A stretch of 64,000 nt of DNA from assembly GCA_963790085.1 (NCBI GenBank), contig CAWBNH010000008.1, forward strand, positions 186,001 to 250,000, given 5' to 3'. Of the stretch, positions 1 to 8,448 are shown in pieces. Every line of letters begins with the position of its first letter. Position 1 is the stretch's first letter. Under the pieces are notes generated by a model. It was not told where the DNA came from, made no database searches, and was given only the letters and a program-made list of their open reading frames with translations. The stretch comes from CAXMST01 sp963790085. Lineage in GTDB: Bacteria > Actinomycetota > Thermoleophilia > Solirubrobacterales > 70-9. A program made the translations under genes and the position numbers.

Positions 1-599
1 CCTACACCCACCCGGGCACCGACTTCACCTCCTACTACGAGGAGACCAAGTACGAGGCCCACCAGATCGCCAAGCGGCTGATCGAGGAGGAGGACCTGCC
101 CTGCGTGATCATCCAGCCGGGCGGCGTCTACGGACCCGACGATCACTCGCAGCTCGGCAACCTGATCGGCCAGTACGTCGGCGGCAAGCTGCCACTGATC
201 CCGTTCCCCGACCTCGGCATCAACATCGTCCACGTCGAGGATGTCGCGGACGGGATCATCCTCGGTCTCGACCGGGGGCGGGTCGGCGAGGCCTACGTGA
301 TCGGGGGCGCAATCACGACGAACCGCGAGATGCTTCAGGTCGCCGCCGGGGTCGCAGGCAAGCAGCGCGGCACCAGGGCGATGCCGACCGCAGTGCTGAA
401 GGCGATCGCCCCGCTCGGCCCCCTCGTCGGCCCGATCGCCGGCTTTCCGCCGAACATGCGGGAGCTGGTCGACTCCTCCGACGGGGTCACCTTCTGGGCC
501 AAGCACGACAAGGCGATCACCGAGCTCGGCTACTCGCCACGCGGTCTCGAGGCGACGATCCGCGACACGATGCTCGCCGAGGGCCGGATTCCCGACTAG
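1..599 (+). CDS. NAD-dependent epimerase/dehydratase, 5' truncated
   Basis: The reading frame is open from base 3, so the gene begins outside the window and only the C-terminal 198 or so residues are seen. A YEETK stretch fits the YxxxK catalytic pair of extended short-chain dehydrogenases. It is followed by QPGGVYGPDD and an INIVHVEDVADG segment, both typical of nucleotide-sugar epimerases and dihydroflavonol-reductase-like enzymes. The N-terminal Rossmann glycine motif is missing. Substrate cannot be told. It converges on the aminotransferase gene 25 bases downstream. Confidence 0.85.
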   Translation, partial: YTHPGTDFTSYYEETKYEAHQIAKRLIEEEDLPCVIIQPGGVYGPDDHSQLGNLIGQYVGGKLPLIPFPDLGINIVHVEDVADGIILGLDRGRVGEAYVIGGAITTNREMLQVAAGVAGKQRGTRAMPTAVLKAIAPLGPLVGPIAGFPPNMRELVDSSDGVTFWAKHDKAITELGYSPRGLEATIRDTMLAEGRIPD

Positions 600-624
600 C
601 CGGCCGCGCCGAGGTCCTCGACCG

Positions 625-1797
625 TCAGCGGCCCAGGTGCTCGCGCATCCGCTCGACCGCCTCGGTCAGCCGCTCGTCCGGGGTCGTCAGCGAGATCCGG
701 AAGAAGCCCTCGCCGCTGGGGCCGTACATCGAGCCCGGCGAGACGACGACCGCCGCCTCCTCGAGCACCGCCTCGGCGAAGGTGGTCGAGGTGTGGCCCT
801 CGGGCACCGGCGCCCAGACGTAGATCGTCCCCCTCGGCGGGTCGACATCGACGCCGATCTCACCGAGCGCGTCGACGACCAGGTCACGACGGCGGGCATA
901 GATCGCGTTCATCTCCTCGATCGGCACCCGGGGGCCGGCGAGCGCCGCCGCGCCGGCGAGCTGCACCGCTTCGAACAGACCGCTGTCGACGTTCGTCTTC
1001 AGTCGCCAGTAGGTCGCGATCGCGTCGGCGTTCCCGAGGATCGCTGCGCAACGCCAGCCGGTCATGTTGAAGCCCTTCGAGAGGCTGAACACCTCGACCC
1101 CGACCTCCTTGGCGCCGGGGGTCGCGAGGAAGCTCGGCGCCACGTAGCCGTCGTAGGTGGTCTCCGAGTAGGCGTTGTCGTGGACGACGAGGAAGTCGTG
1201 CCGGCGGGCGAGCTCGACGACCCGCTCGAAGAAGCCGTCGCTGACCACGGCTCCGGTCGGGTTGTTCGGGTAGTTGAGGAACATCAGCCGGGCCTTCGAC
1301 AGCGCCATCGGGTCGATCGCATCGAGGTCGGGCGCGAAGTCGAGCTCCGGAAGCAGCGGCACCAGCTCGACGTCGGCCCCGGCGAGGATCGGCCCCCCCG
1401 TGTAGACCGGGTAGCCGGGATCGGCCGACAGCGAGACATCGCCCTCGTCGAGGAATGCGAAGCAGAGGTTGTAGATGCACTCCTTGGCGCCGATCGCGGG
1501 GATCACCTCGCTCTCGGGGTCGATCTCGACCCCGAAGCGGCGCTGGTAGAAGTCCGCCAGCGCGCGACGGAACTCCTCGCGACCGCGGTTCGACGGGTAC
1601 CGGTGGTTGGCCGGGTCGGCGACGGCCTCCTGCATCGCCTCGACGATGAACGGGAAGGTCGGGCGATCGGGGTCGCCGATCCCGAGGCTGATCACGTCGA
1701 TGCCGGCCGCGCGCTTCTCCGCGACCCGCCGCTCGAGCTCGGCGAACATGTAGGGGGGCATCGCCTCGAGACGCTTCGACGGGTCTGTGCGGGACAT
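625..1797 (-). CDS. dapL: LL-diaminopimelate aminotransferase-type PLP aminotransferase
   Basis: Fold-type I aminotransferase of 390 residues. The N-terminal part has ISLGIGDPDRP and RYPSNRGREEFRRA, the middle has ADPGYPVY and NYPNNPTGA, and the PLP lysine lies in SLSKGFNMTGWR. The motif set fits the DapL/aspartate aminotransferase group, where DapL makes LL-diaminopimelate from tetrahydrodipicolinate. dapF lies 1 kb away and dapA and dapB are also in the window, which favours DapL. The ATG at 1797 is preceded by AGGAAGGA. The frame stays open further upstream (to 2067), but that part does not look like protein. A generic aspartate aminotransferase remains possible. Confidence 0.82.
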   Translation of the reverse strand: MSRTDPSKRLEAMPPYMFAELERRVAEKRAAGIDVISLGIGDPDRPTFPFIVEAMQEAVADPANHRYPSNRGREEFRRALADFYQRRFGVEIDPESEVIPAIGAKECIYNLCFAFLDEGDVSLSADPGYPVYTGGPILAGADVELVPLLPELDFAPDLDAIDPMALSKARLMFLNYPNNPTGAVVSDGFFERVVELARRHDFLVVHDNAYSETTYDGYVAPSFLATPGAKEVGVEVFSLSKGFNMTGWRCAAILGNADAIATYWRLKTNVDSGLFEAVQLAGAAALAGPRVPIEEMNAIYARRRDLVVDALGEIGVDVDPPRGTIYVWAPVPEGHTSTTFAEAVLEEAAVVVSPGSMYGPSGEGFFRISLTTPDERLTEAVERMREHLGR

Positions 1798-1878
1798 CGG
1801 TTCCTTCCTGATCAGGCGCTGGTTCGGCCGGGGGCGCGGCTGGCAGGCTACAAGGGAGGTAGCCGTTAGGCTGAACCG

Positions 1879-2817
1879 ATGGCCGAGCGGTGGACGGCGG
1901 ACCAGATCGGGGACCTCAGCGGTCGAAGCGCGCTTGTCACCGGCGCCAACAGCGGCATCGGGCTCCGCGCGGCCGAGGCGCTGGCCGGGGCGGGAGCGAA
2001 GGTCCTGATGGGCTGCAGGGACCCCTCGAAAGCTGCGCGGGCCTTGAGCGGGCTGCTCGACGCCCACCCCGGCGCCGACGCCAAGGTCATTCAGCTCGAC
2101 CTCGCCGACCTCGGTGCGATCGCGCGGACGGCGACGGAGGTCTCCGAGATGTCCGGTCCCCTCGATCTATTGATCAACAACGCGGGCGTCATGGCCCCAC
2201 CGCGAATGGAGACCGCGGACGGCTTCGAGCTTCAGCTCGGGACCAACCACCTCGGCCACTTCGCGCTCACGGGGCGACTGCTGCCGAAGCTGTTGGCTGC
2301 CGATGCCGCTCGGATCGTCAACGTCTCGAGCACCGCCCATCGCCAGGGAAAGATGGACTTCGAGGACCTCAACTGGGAGCAGAGCTACTCGCGCTGGCCC
2401 GCCTACGGGCGCTCGAAGCTGGCGAACCTCCTGTTCACCTTCGAGCTCGACCGGCGCCTGCGCGCCGCCGATCAGCGCGCGATCGCCGTTGCCTGCCACC
2501 CCGGGTACTCGGCGACCAACCTGCAGTCTGCCGGCCCGGGCGAGGGGACGCTCGGCCTCGTGCTGAAGCCGGTGATGAAGCTGACCAACGTCTTCCTGGC
2601 CCAGAGCGACGAGATGGGCGCGCTGCCGACGCTCTATGCGGCCACCGCCGCCGACGTCGAGGGCGGCGACTACATCGGCCCCGACGGCATCGCGGAGGCC
2701 CGCGGGCATCCGACCAAGGTCGGCTGCAGCTCCCGAGCCCGCGCCGTCGAGGACGCCGATCGCCTCTGGGACGCCTCGGTCGAGCTGACCGGCGTCGACT
2801 ACGCCGCGCTCGACTGA
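1879..2817 (+). CDS. short-chain dehydrogenase/reductase (retinol dehydrogenase-like)
   Basis: SDR of 312 residues. TGANSGIG near residue 20 is the NAD(P) glycine motif, NNAG is near residue 95, and the catalytic YGRSK (YxxxK) is near residue 175. The layout resembles the retinol dehydrogenase/WW-oxidoreductase-like subgroup, usually NADP-dependent; the substrate is unknown. It is divergent from dapL (81 bases between starts) and converges on dapF. A 6-bp hairpin follows its stop codon. Confidence 0.88.
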   Translation: MAERWTADQIGDLSGRSALVTGANSGIGLRAAEALAGAGAKVLMGCRDPSKAARALSGLLDAHPGADAKVIQLDLADLGAIARTATEVSEMSGPLDLLINNAGVMAPPRMETADGFELQLGTNHLGHFALTGRLLPKLLAADAARIVNVSSTAHRQGKMDFEDLNWEQSYSRWPAYGRSKLANLLFTFELDRRLRAADQRAIAVACHPGYSATNLQSAGPGEGTLGLVLKPVMKLTNVFLAQSDEMGALPTLYAATAADVEGGDYIGPDGIAEARGHPTKVGCSSRARAVEDADRLWDASVELTGVDYAALD

Positions 2818-2834
2818 GCGCTCGGCCGGAGCGC
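2818..2834 (+). terminator. GC hairpin after the SDR gene
   Basis: GCGCTC, a 5-base loop and GAGCGC start directly after the TGA stop, between two convergent genes. There is no T-tract, so this is a weak terminator candidate. Confidence 0.35.
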
Positions 2835-2851
2835 GGGCGGCATCCGGTTGC

Positions 2852-3700
2852 CTAGAGCGCCTCGAGCGCCGCGACGAACTCCGGGCTGAGCTCACCGGCG
2901 AACACCGGGCTCGCGGTGCCGGTCAATCGCACGTCGAGCGCCTCGCCGATCTCGACCTCGAGCTCACCGCCGTCGAGGCGGACCGTGATCGGACTCGGCG
3001 TCCCCCGCAGGAAGGCGGCGATCGAGGCGCCGATCGCACCGGTTCCCGACGAGAGCGTCTCCCCCACCCCGCGCTCGAAGATGCGCGCGCGGATCCGGCG
3101 CTCCCCCGTCTCCTCGAGTCGCCAGAAGCTGACGTTGGTGCGGTTCGGGAACAGCTCCGAGACCTCGATCGCGGGGCCGACGGCGTCCAGATCGAGCTCC
3201 TCGAGCCCCTCCGTGAGCTCGATCGCGCACTGCGGGTTGCCGATCGAGACGTGCTGAAAGGCCCGCTGGGAGCCGCCGACGTCGATTATGCCGCGGCCGT
3301 CGGGGTCGCCGGTCGGGAAGTCGGCGGAGGTGGTCGAGGCGCGACCCATCGCGATCGAGGCCGAGCCCGGGCCGGTCAGCGTCGGCGTGATCTCACCAGC
3401 GGCCGTCTCGATCGTGAACTGGTCCTCGCCGGTCCAGCCCGCACGCCGCAGGTACAGCACCGCCTCGCGGACCCCGTTGCCCGACAGCTCGGCCTCCGAG
3501 CCGTCAGGGTTGAAGATCCGCAGCTCGGCGACGTGGGCGGCGTCGCCGCCGGGGCCGAGCAGGAGAATCCCGTCCGCGCCACAGCCGAAGTGGGGGGCGC
3601 AGATCGCCCGGACCCGCGGCGGCGTCAGCTCGAAATCGAGCACGTCCCGCTCGACGATCATGTAGTCGTTGCCCAGCGCCTGCCACTTCTCGAATCGCAT
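2852..3700 (-). CDS. dapF: diaminopimelate epimerase family protein with Ser in place of both catalytic Cys
   Basis: 282 residues with the full DapF layout: N-terminal QALGNDYMIVER, GCGADGILLL, NPDGSEAELSGNGVR, and C-terminal GVGETLSSGTGAIG. DapF normally converts LL- to meso-diaminopimelate with two cysteines, in CGNG and ACGTG. Here both are serine: residue 73 (TCG codon, SGNG) and residue 218 (TCG codon, SSGTG). Length and all other motifs look intact, so this is not decay. It may be a lineage variant or may have another activity. It lies 36 bases downstream of miaA on the same strand. Confidence 0.88.
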   Translation of the reverse strand: MRFEKWQALGNDYMIVERDVLDFELTPPRVRAICAPHFGCGADGILLLGPGGDAAHVAELRIFNPDGSEAELSGNGVREAVLYLRRAGWTGEDQFTIETAAGEITPTLTGPGSASIAMGRASTTSADFPTGDPDGRGIIDVGGSQRAFQHVSIGNPQCAIELTEGLEELDLDAVGPAIEVSELFPNRTNVSFWRLEETGERRIRARIFERGVGETLSSGTGAIGASIAAFLRGTPSPITVRLDGGELEVEIGEALDVRLTGTASPVFAGELSPEFVAALEAL

Positions 3701-3736
3701 TCTGCCGGGAGTATCGCGAGTCGATCGCGGCCGCGG

Positions 3737-4630
3737 CTAGAGGTGGGCGGCAAGCAGCCCGGCGAGCTCGCGATCGCCGCGTCCATCGCGATCGATCAGG
3801 ATCGCCTCCGGCGTCTTGCGGAGCCAGGTCAGCTGCCGCCGTGCGTACCGCCGGTGGGCCGTCTTCACCGCTTCGACGTCCCCGGCGAGGAAGGCGTCGA
3901 ACCCGAGCGCCGCGCGCGCGGTCCGCGAGAGGCCGGCGCGCTCGGCCGCACGGGCCTCCTCGGCGGCGCCGGCCGCGGCCATGTCCTCGACCCGGCGATC
4001 GATGCGTTCCCTCAGAGCTCGACTCTCGCAGACGATCCCGGCCACCAGGCTCGGCCGCCTCAGCGGAGCGGTCCACAGGCCGCCGAGCCGCTCCGGCGGG
4101 TCGAGCCCGCTGCGCTGCAGCTCGAGGGCTCGCGCGACTCGCTTGCGGTCGTTCGGATGGACCCGAGCCGCGACGTCGGCGGCGAGCGTCGCGTGCAGCG
4201 CGGCGCTGCCGCTGCGGCCGATCTCGCGCTCGACCTGCGCCCGCACCTCGGGGTCGACCGCCGGCTGCAGTTCGATCTCCGTCAACGCCGCCCGCATGTA
4301 GAGGCCCGTGCCTCCGACCAGGATCGGCCTTCGCCCCGCCGCCAGCAGGCCGGCGATCTCGGCCTCGGCCAGCTCCGCGAAGCGGCCGGCGCTGAACTCC
4401 TCGGAGAGCTCGGCGATCCCGACCAGTCGATGCTCGAGCGCCGCCCGCTGGGCCGCCGTCGGCGCGCCGCTGATCAGCTCGAGCCCCCGGTAGAGCTGGA
4501 TCGCGTCGCACGAGACAGCCACCGGGTCCTCGCCGCGCTCACGCAGCGTCTCCGCCAGCGCGATCGCGACCGAGGTCTTGCCAACCGCGGTCGGGCCGCA
4601 TATCGCGACCAGCTCGACGGCCCCGGACAC
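3737..4630 (-). CDS. miaA: tRNA dimethylallyltransferase
   Basis: 297 residues, the usual MiaA length. The P-loop GPTAVGKTS is at residues 12-20. SCDAIQLYRGL and LVGGTGLYMRA follow, and the C-terminal part has RYARRQLTWLRK. MiaA adds the dimethylallyl group to A37 of tRNAs that read UNN codons, the substrate then used by MiaB. miaB lies directly upstream with 5 bases between the genes, so the two modification steps are probably co-expressed. Confidence 0.97.
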   Translation of the reverse strand: MSGAVELVAICGPTAVGKTSVAIALAETLRERGEDPVAVSCDAIQLYRGLELISGAPTAAQRAALEHRLVGIAELSEEFSAGRFAELAEAEIAGLLAAGRRPILVGGTGLYMRAALTEIELQPAVDPEVRAQVEREIGRSGSAALHATLAADVAARVHPNDRKRVARALELQRSGLDPPERLGGLWTAPLRRPSLVAGIVCESRALRERIDRRVEDMAAAGAAEEARAAERAGLSRTARAALGFDAFLAGDVEAVKTAHRRYARRQLTWLRKTPEAILIDRDGRGDRELAGLLAAHL

Positions 4631-4635
4631 GCCGC

Positions 4636-5961
4636 TCAGCCGACCCGGCTCAGCAGCCTCTCGGTCCCGCTGAGCGTGGTCGAGGTCGCGGCCTCGACGA
4701 CGACGCTGACGAGCTCGCCGGGCCGGCCGGTGCCGTCGAAGTTGACGGTCTTGTTGTGGCGGCTGCGCCCGCGCAGGCGGCTGGGGTCGGTCCGGCTCGG
4801 GCCCTCGACCAGAACCTCGAGACTGCGGCCGACGAATCGCTGCGCCCGCTCGCGCGCACGGCGCTGCACGACCTCGACGAGACGCTCCATCCGCTCGACC
4901 TTGACCGGGTGCAGGACCATCCCCTCCATCTCGGCCGCCTCGGTGCCGCGGCGCGGGCTGAAGACGAAGGTGAAGGCGCCGTCGTAGCCAACCTGCTCCG
5001 CGACCTCCAGAGTCTGCTCGAAGTCGTCATCGGTCTCGCCCGGAAAGCCGACGATGATGTCGGTCGTGATCGCCGCGTCGGGAAGGCGCTCGCGAATCAG
5101 CGCAACTCGGTCGAGATACCGCTCCCGGTTGTAGGTGCGGCGCATCGCCTTCAGGATTCGGCTCGACCCCGACTGCAGCGGCAGGTGGATGTGCTCGCAG
5201 ACGGCCTCGCACTCGGCGTGGGCGGCGATCACGTCCTCGCGCATGTCCTTCGGATGCGGGCTCGTGTAGCGGACGCGGGCGATGCCGTCGACCGAGTCGA
5301 TCGCGCGCAGCAGCTCGGCGAAGCTGATCCGCCGATCGCCGCTCAGGTCGCGGCCGTAGCTGTTGACGTTCTGGCCGAGCAGCGTCACCTCCCGAACGCC
5401 CTCCGCCGCCAGCCCCTCGACCTCGGCGATCAGCTCCGCCGGCGGGCGACTCGCCTCCCGCCCGCGGGTCGAGGGCACGATGCAGTAAGAGCAGGCGCAG
5501 TTGCAGCCCTGCGAGATCTGCAGCCAGGCCTGGAACGGGCGCGAGCGTCGGGCCGGAAGGTGGCCCGCGAACTCCTCGAACTCGAAGAACCCCTGGGCGC
5601 TGAGCGAGTCGGAGGTGAGGAACTCGGCCAGCTTGTGGATCTGCCCGGGCCCGAACGCGACATCGACGAACGGGAACCGCTCGAAGACCTCGTTCTTGAC
5701 CGATTGAGCCCAGCAGCCACCGACCCCGACGACCCGCTCGGGACGCTCGGACTTGAGCCGCTTCGCCTCGCCGAGGTGGGCGATGAAGCGGCTGTCCGCC
5801 GACTCGCGGATCGAGCAGGTGTTGAACAGGATCAGGTCGGCGCCCGAGCGCTCGGCCGCCTCCGAGTAGCCGAGCCCAGCCAGCATCCCCCTCATCCGCT
5901 CGGAGTCGTGCTCGTTCATCTGGCAGCCGAAGGTCGTGACGTGGAAGCTCTTGCCGCTCAC
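4636..5961 (-). CDS. miaB: tRNA-2-methylthio-N6-dimethylallyladenosine synthase
   Basis: 441 residues. The N-terminal UPF0004 domain starts with TFGCQMNEHDSERM and carries further cysteines (NTCSIRE, GGCWAQ). The radical-SAM CxxxCxxC motif reads CNCACSYC. A C-terminal TRAM-like segment ends the protein. It methylthiolates i6A37 in tRNA, acting after MiaA, whose gene follows by 5 bases. No odd residues were seen. Confidence 0.97.
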   Translation of the reverse strand: MSGKSFHVTTFGCQMNEHDSERMRGMLAGLGYSEAAERSGADLILFNTCSIRESADSRFIAHLGEAKRLKSERPERVVGVGGCWAQSVKNEVFERFPFVDVAFGPGQIHKLAEFLTSDSLSAQGFFEFEEFAGHLPARRSRPFQAWLQISQGCNCACSYCIVPSTRGREASRPPAELIAEVEGLAAEGVREVTLLGQNVNSYGRDLSGDRRISFAELLRAIDSVDGIARVRYTSPHPKDMREDVIAAHAECEAVCEHIHLPLQSGSSRILKAMRRTYNRERYLDRVALIRERLPDAAITTDIIVGFPGETDDDFEQTLEVAEQVGYDGAFTFVFSPRRGTEAAEMEGMVLHPVKVERMERLVEVVQRRARERAQRFVGRSLEVLVEGPSRTDPSRLRGRSRHNKTVNFDGTGRPGELVSVVVEAATSTTLSGTERLLSRVG

Positions 5962-6007
5962 GCCGGAGAGGGTAGCGGCGCCGATCGGGCGCCGATCGGA
6001 AGCGCAG

Positions 6008-6661
6008 CTACTTGTTGCCGGCGACGTCGCCCAGGTAGGCGACGAGTGCGTCGAGCTCGGCGTCGGTGAGCTGGTCGCCGTAGACCGCCGGCATCACGCC
6101 GTCGGGGAAGCCACCCTCGACGGAGGCGCCGGGATCGACGATCGAGGTCTGGATCATCTCCGCATCCTGGCCTGCGAGCACCTCGTCGAGCGCCGGTCCG
6201 ATCTGCCCGCTGCTGCCGGCGTCCGCCAGCGTGTGGCAGTCGCCACAGCCGGAGTCGACGAACAGCGCCTTGCCGTCGACGCTCGTCTCCTCGGGGCTCG
6301 ACGCCTCGCCCGTGGCGGTGCCGGGCTCGGCGGCCTCGCCCTCGGTCAGCGGCGCCAACTCCTCCTCGTCGGCAGCGGTCTCGGCGGCGGCCTCCTTGGC
6401 GGCCTCCTCGTTCTCCGCCCGCCGCTCCGCCTGCTCGTAGCGGGCGCTGAGCACCGCGCCAACGGCCGTGCACCCGACGAGCACGACCGTGATCCCGGCA
6501 ACCACCCGCAGTTGCGACGATGAGGGGAAGTCCGGGTTCCGCATTCCGAGGAACGCGAACGCCAGGGCCGCCACCACCAGCGCTCCCCCGGAGATGTAGA
6601 GGAAGGTGGCGTCGAAGAAGCCCTTGTCGCCGGCTGAGGCGAGATGAAGGATGCCGTCCAT
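6008..6661 (-). CDS. membrane-anchored c-type cytochrome
   Basis: 217 residues. Two hydrophobic segments (about 20-40 and 51-72) are followed by a charged, Glu/Ala-rich linker of about 55 residues and a C-terminal cytochrome c domain. The haem site is CGDCH at 139-143, and a Met in GVMPAVYG is the likely sixth ligand. The C-terminal LTDAELDALVAYL helix is typical of class I cytochromes. The domain should face outside and carry electrons to a terminal oxidase or similar partner. No oxidase gene is in view. Confidence 0.88.
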   Translation of the reverse strand: MDGILHLASAGDKGFFDATFLYISGGALVVAALAFAFLGMRNPDFPSSSQLRVVAGITVVLVGCTAVGAVLSARYEQAERRAENEEAAKEAAAETAADEEELAPLTEGEAAEPGTATGEASSPEETSVDGKALFVDSGCGDCHTLADAGSSGQIGPALDEVLAGQDAEMIQTSIVDPGASVEGGFPDGVMPAVYGDQLTDAELDALVAYLGDVAGNK

Positions 6662-6698
6662 TGCGGGCGCGAGCTTATCGCTCCGCGGTGCCGGAACG

Positions 6699-8072
6699 TC
6701 AGTCGGCGTAGGAGGTGCTGCGGGTCTCGCGAATCACCGTGATCCGGATCCGGCCCGGGAAGTCGAGCTCCTTCGCCACCGCCTGAGCCGTCTTCTCGGC
6801 GATCACCGCAGCCTCCTCGTCGCTCACCTGGCCGGGGTCAACCATCACCCGGACCTCGCGCCCGGCCCGCAGGGCGAAGACACGCTCGACTCCGTGGTGG
6901 CGGCCCGCGATCTCCTCCAGGTCCTCGAGCCTGCTCACGTACTGCTCCAGTGCCTCGCCACGGGCTCCCGGGCGGGCCCCCGACAGGGCATCGACGATCT
7001 GCACGATTACGGCCTCGACCGTGCGCGGCTCGACCTCGTTGTGATGGGCCTCGATCGCGTGGGCCACGGCCTGCGTCTCGCCGTGACGCCGGGCCATCGT
7101 CGCGCCGACCGCCGCATGGGAGCCCTCGACCTCGTGGCTGACCGCCTTGCCGATGTCGTGCAACAGGGCGGCACGCTTCGCGGTCTCGACCGAGGCGCCG
7201 AGCTCGGCGGCGATCGCGCCGGCCAGGTTCGAGGACTCGATCAAGTGGTCGAGCACGTTCTGTCCGTAGCTCGTCCGGAACCGCAGCCGGCCGAGCACCT
7301 CGAGCAGCTCCCGATCGACTCCATGCACGCCCGCCTCGAGCCCGGCCCGCTCGCCCTCCTCAGCGACGCGGGCCTCGATCTCCGCCTTCGCCTTGGCGTA
7401 GACCTCCTCGATCGTCGCCGGCTGGATCCGGCCGTCGGCGACGAGCTTCTCGATCGTCAGCCGGGCCACCTCCCGCCTGACGCCGTCGAAGGTCGAGACG
7501 ACGACCGCGTTCGGCGTCTCGTCGATGATCACGTCGACGCCGGTCAGCGCCTCCAGCGCGCGGATGTTGCGGCCCTCGCGACCGATGATCCGGCCCTTCA
7601 TCTCCTCCCCCGGAAGCTCGATCATCCTCGTCGTCGTCTCCGACGCATGGCTGCCCGCCACCCGCGACATCGCGATCGCGAGGATGTTGCGGGCCTTGCT
7701 CTCGGCATCGCGCTTGGCCTCCGCCTCGATCTCCAGCAGCGCCCTGCCGGCTCGATGGCGCGCCTCGTGCTCGACGTCGGCGATCAGCATCTGCTTGGCC
7801 TGCGCCGCTGTCAGGCCGGAGAGCCTCTCGAGCTCCTTGCGCTGCACCTGCTTCTGCCGCTTCAGCTCCTCGGCCTGCTGCTCGAGGTTGCGCTCGCGAT
7901 CGACGAGGGCCTGCTCTCGCTTCTCGATGCTGGCGCGCTTCAGGCGCAGAGCCTCCTGCTCGTGCAGGGCCCGCTCCTCCATGCGCGCGATCTCCTCGCG
8001 CCGCGCCGAGAGCTCCTCGCTGGGGGCCGCGGCCGCGGCCTTCTGGACCGCGGGATCCTGGAGGTCGGTCAC
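6699..8072 (-). CDS. rny: ribonuclease Y, lacking the usual membrane anchor
   Basis: About 457 residues from the chosen start. A long coiled coil is followed by a KH domain (IIGREGRNIRALE), an HD domain (LLHDIGKAVSHEVEGSHA) and a conserved C-terminal region. RNase Y is an endoribonuclease that starts mRNA decay. The family normally begins with one transmembrane helix. None is seen here: the frame is closed by a TAG at 8151-8153, and residues coded between 8150 and 8072 are basic. The GTG at 8072 has a GGAG seven bases upstream; the GTG at 8150 is an alternative. Confidence 0.93.
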   Translation of the reverse strand: MTDLQDPAVQKAAAAAPSEELSARREEIARMEERALHEQEALRLKRASIEKREQALVDRERNLEQQAEELKRQKQVQRKELERLSGLTAAQAKQMLIADVEHEARHRAGRALLEIEAEAKRDAESKARNILAIAMSRVAGSHASETTTRMIELPGEEMKGRIIGREGRNIRALEALTGVDVIIDETPNAVVVSTFDGVRREVARLTIEKLVADGRIQPATIEEVYAKAKAEIEARVAEEGERAGLEAGVHGVDRELLEVLGRLRFRTSYGQNVLDHLIESSNLAGAIAAELGASVETAKRAALLHDIGKAVSHEVEGSHAAVGATMARRHGETQAVAHAIEAHHNEVEPRTVEAVIVQIVDALSGARPGARGEALEQYVSRLEDLEEIAGRHHGVERVFALRAGREVRVMVDPGQVSDEEAAVIAEKTAQAVAKELDFPGRIRITVIRETRSTSYAD

Positions 8073-8448
8073 CTGCTCGCTCCGGTGCAGTCCCGCCTCG
8101 CCCGCCCTGCCGCCCCGGATCCGCCTGCCCCTTCGCTCCAACTGAACCACCTACTCCGTCGCCTGAACCACGGACGCGGCGGGCGTCCGAACCGGCGGGT
8201 GCGGCCATCGGCAATCGCTATCCGAGCGCGGCGGCGAGGCCGCCGGCGAGTCTTGGCTCCGGTTCCTAGGCTGCTCCTTCCCAGGGAGCCACGCTTGGGG
8301 GATGGGGTTTCAACAAAGTCTCGTTCTCGTATCTCGGTTAGCGAGGGCCGCCGAGGCGCGCACGTCGCTGGATCCGATGGTAGCCCCGTCCCCGTTCCAA
8401 CTCAAGCACGGGCCGCAGGTTGCGCCTGCGGTGCCCGGCGCCGGCCGC
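8073..8448. other. intergenic region upstream of rny
   Basis: No gene is recognised here. On the minus strand it should hold the rny promoter, but no convincing -35/-10 pair was found. A 6-bp GC hairpin lies near 8230-8245 and a second hairpin at 8413-8431. No tmRNA, SRP RNA or RNase P motif was recognised. Confidence 0.5.
8413..8431 (-). terminator. hairpin downstream of the HAD hydrolase gene
   Basis: CCGCAGG, a 5-base loop (TTGCG) and CCTGCGG form a perfect 7-bp stem 18 bases past the stop codon of the HAD gene. No T-tract follows on the minus strand, so termination is only suggested. Confidence 0.4.

Noticed and set aside
1798..2067. N-terminal extension of the dapL frame by 90 codons
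   Set aside because: It would overlap the divergent SDR gene, and the ATG at 1797 has a good ribosome binding site and the conserved N-terminus.
8073..8448. Possible tmRNA, SRP RNA or RNase P RNA ahead of rny
   Set aside because: No conserved core motif of these RNAs was found on either strand here or in 25997-26396.
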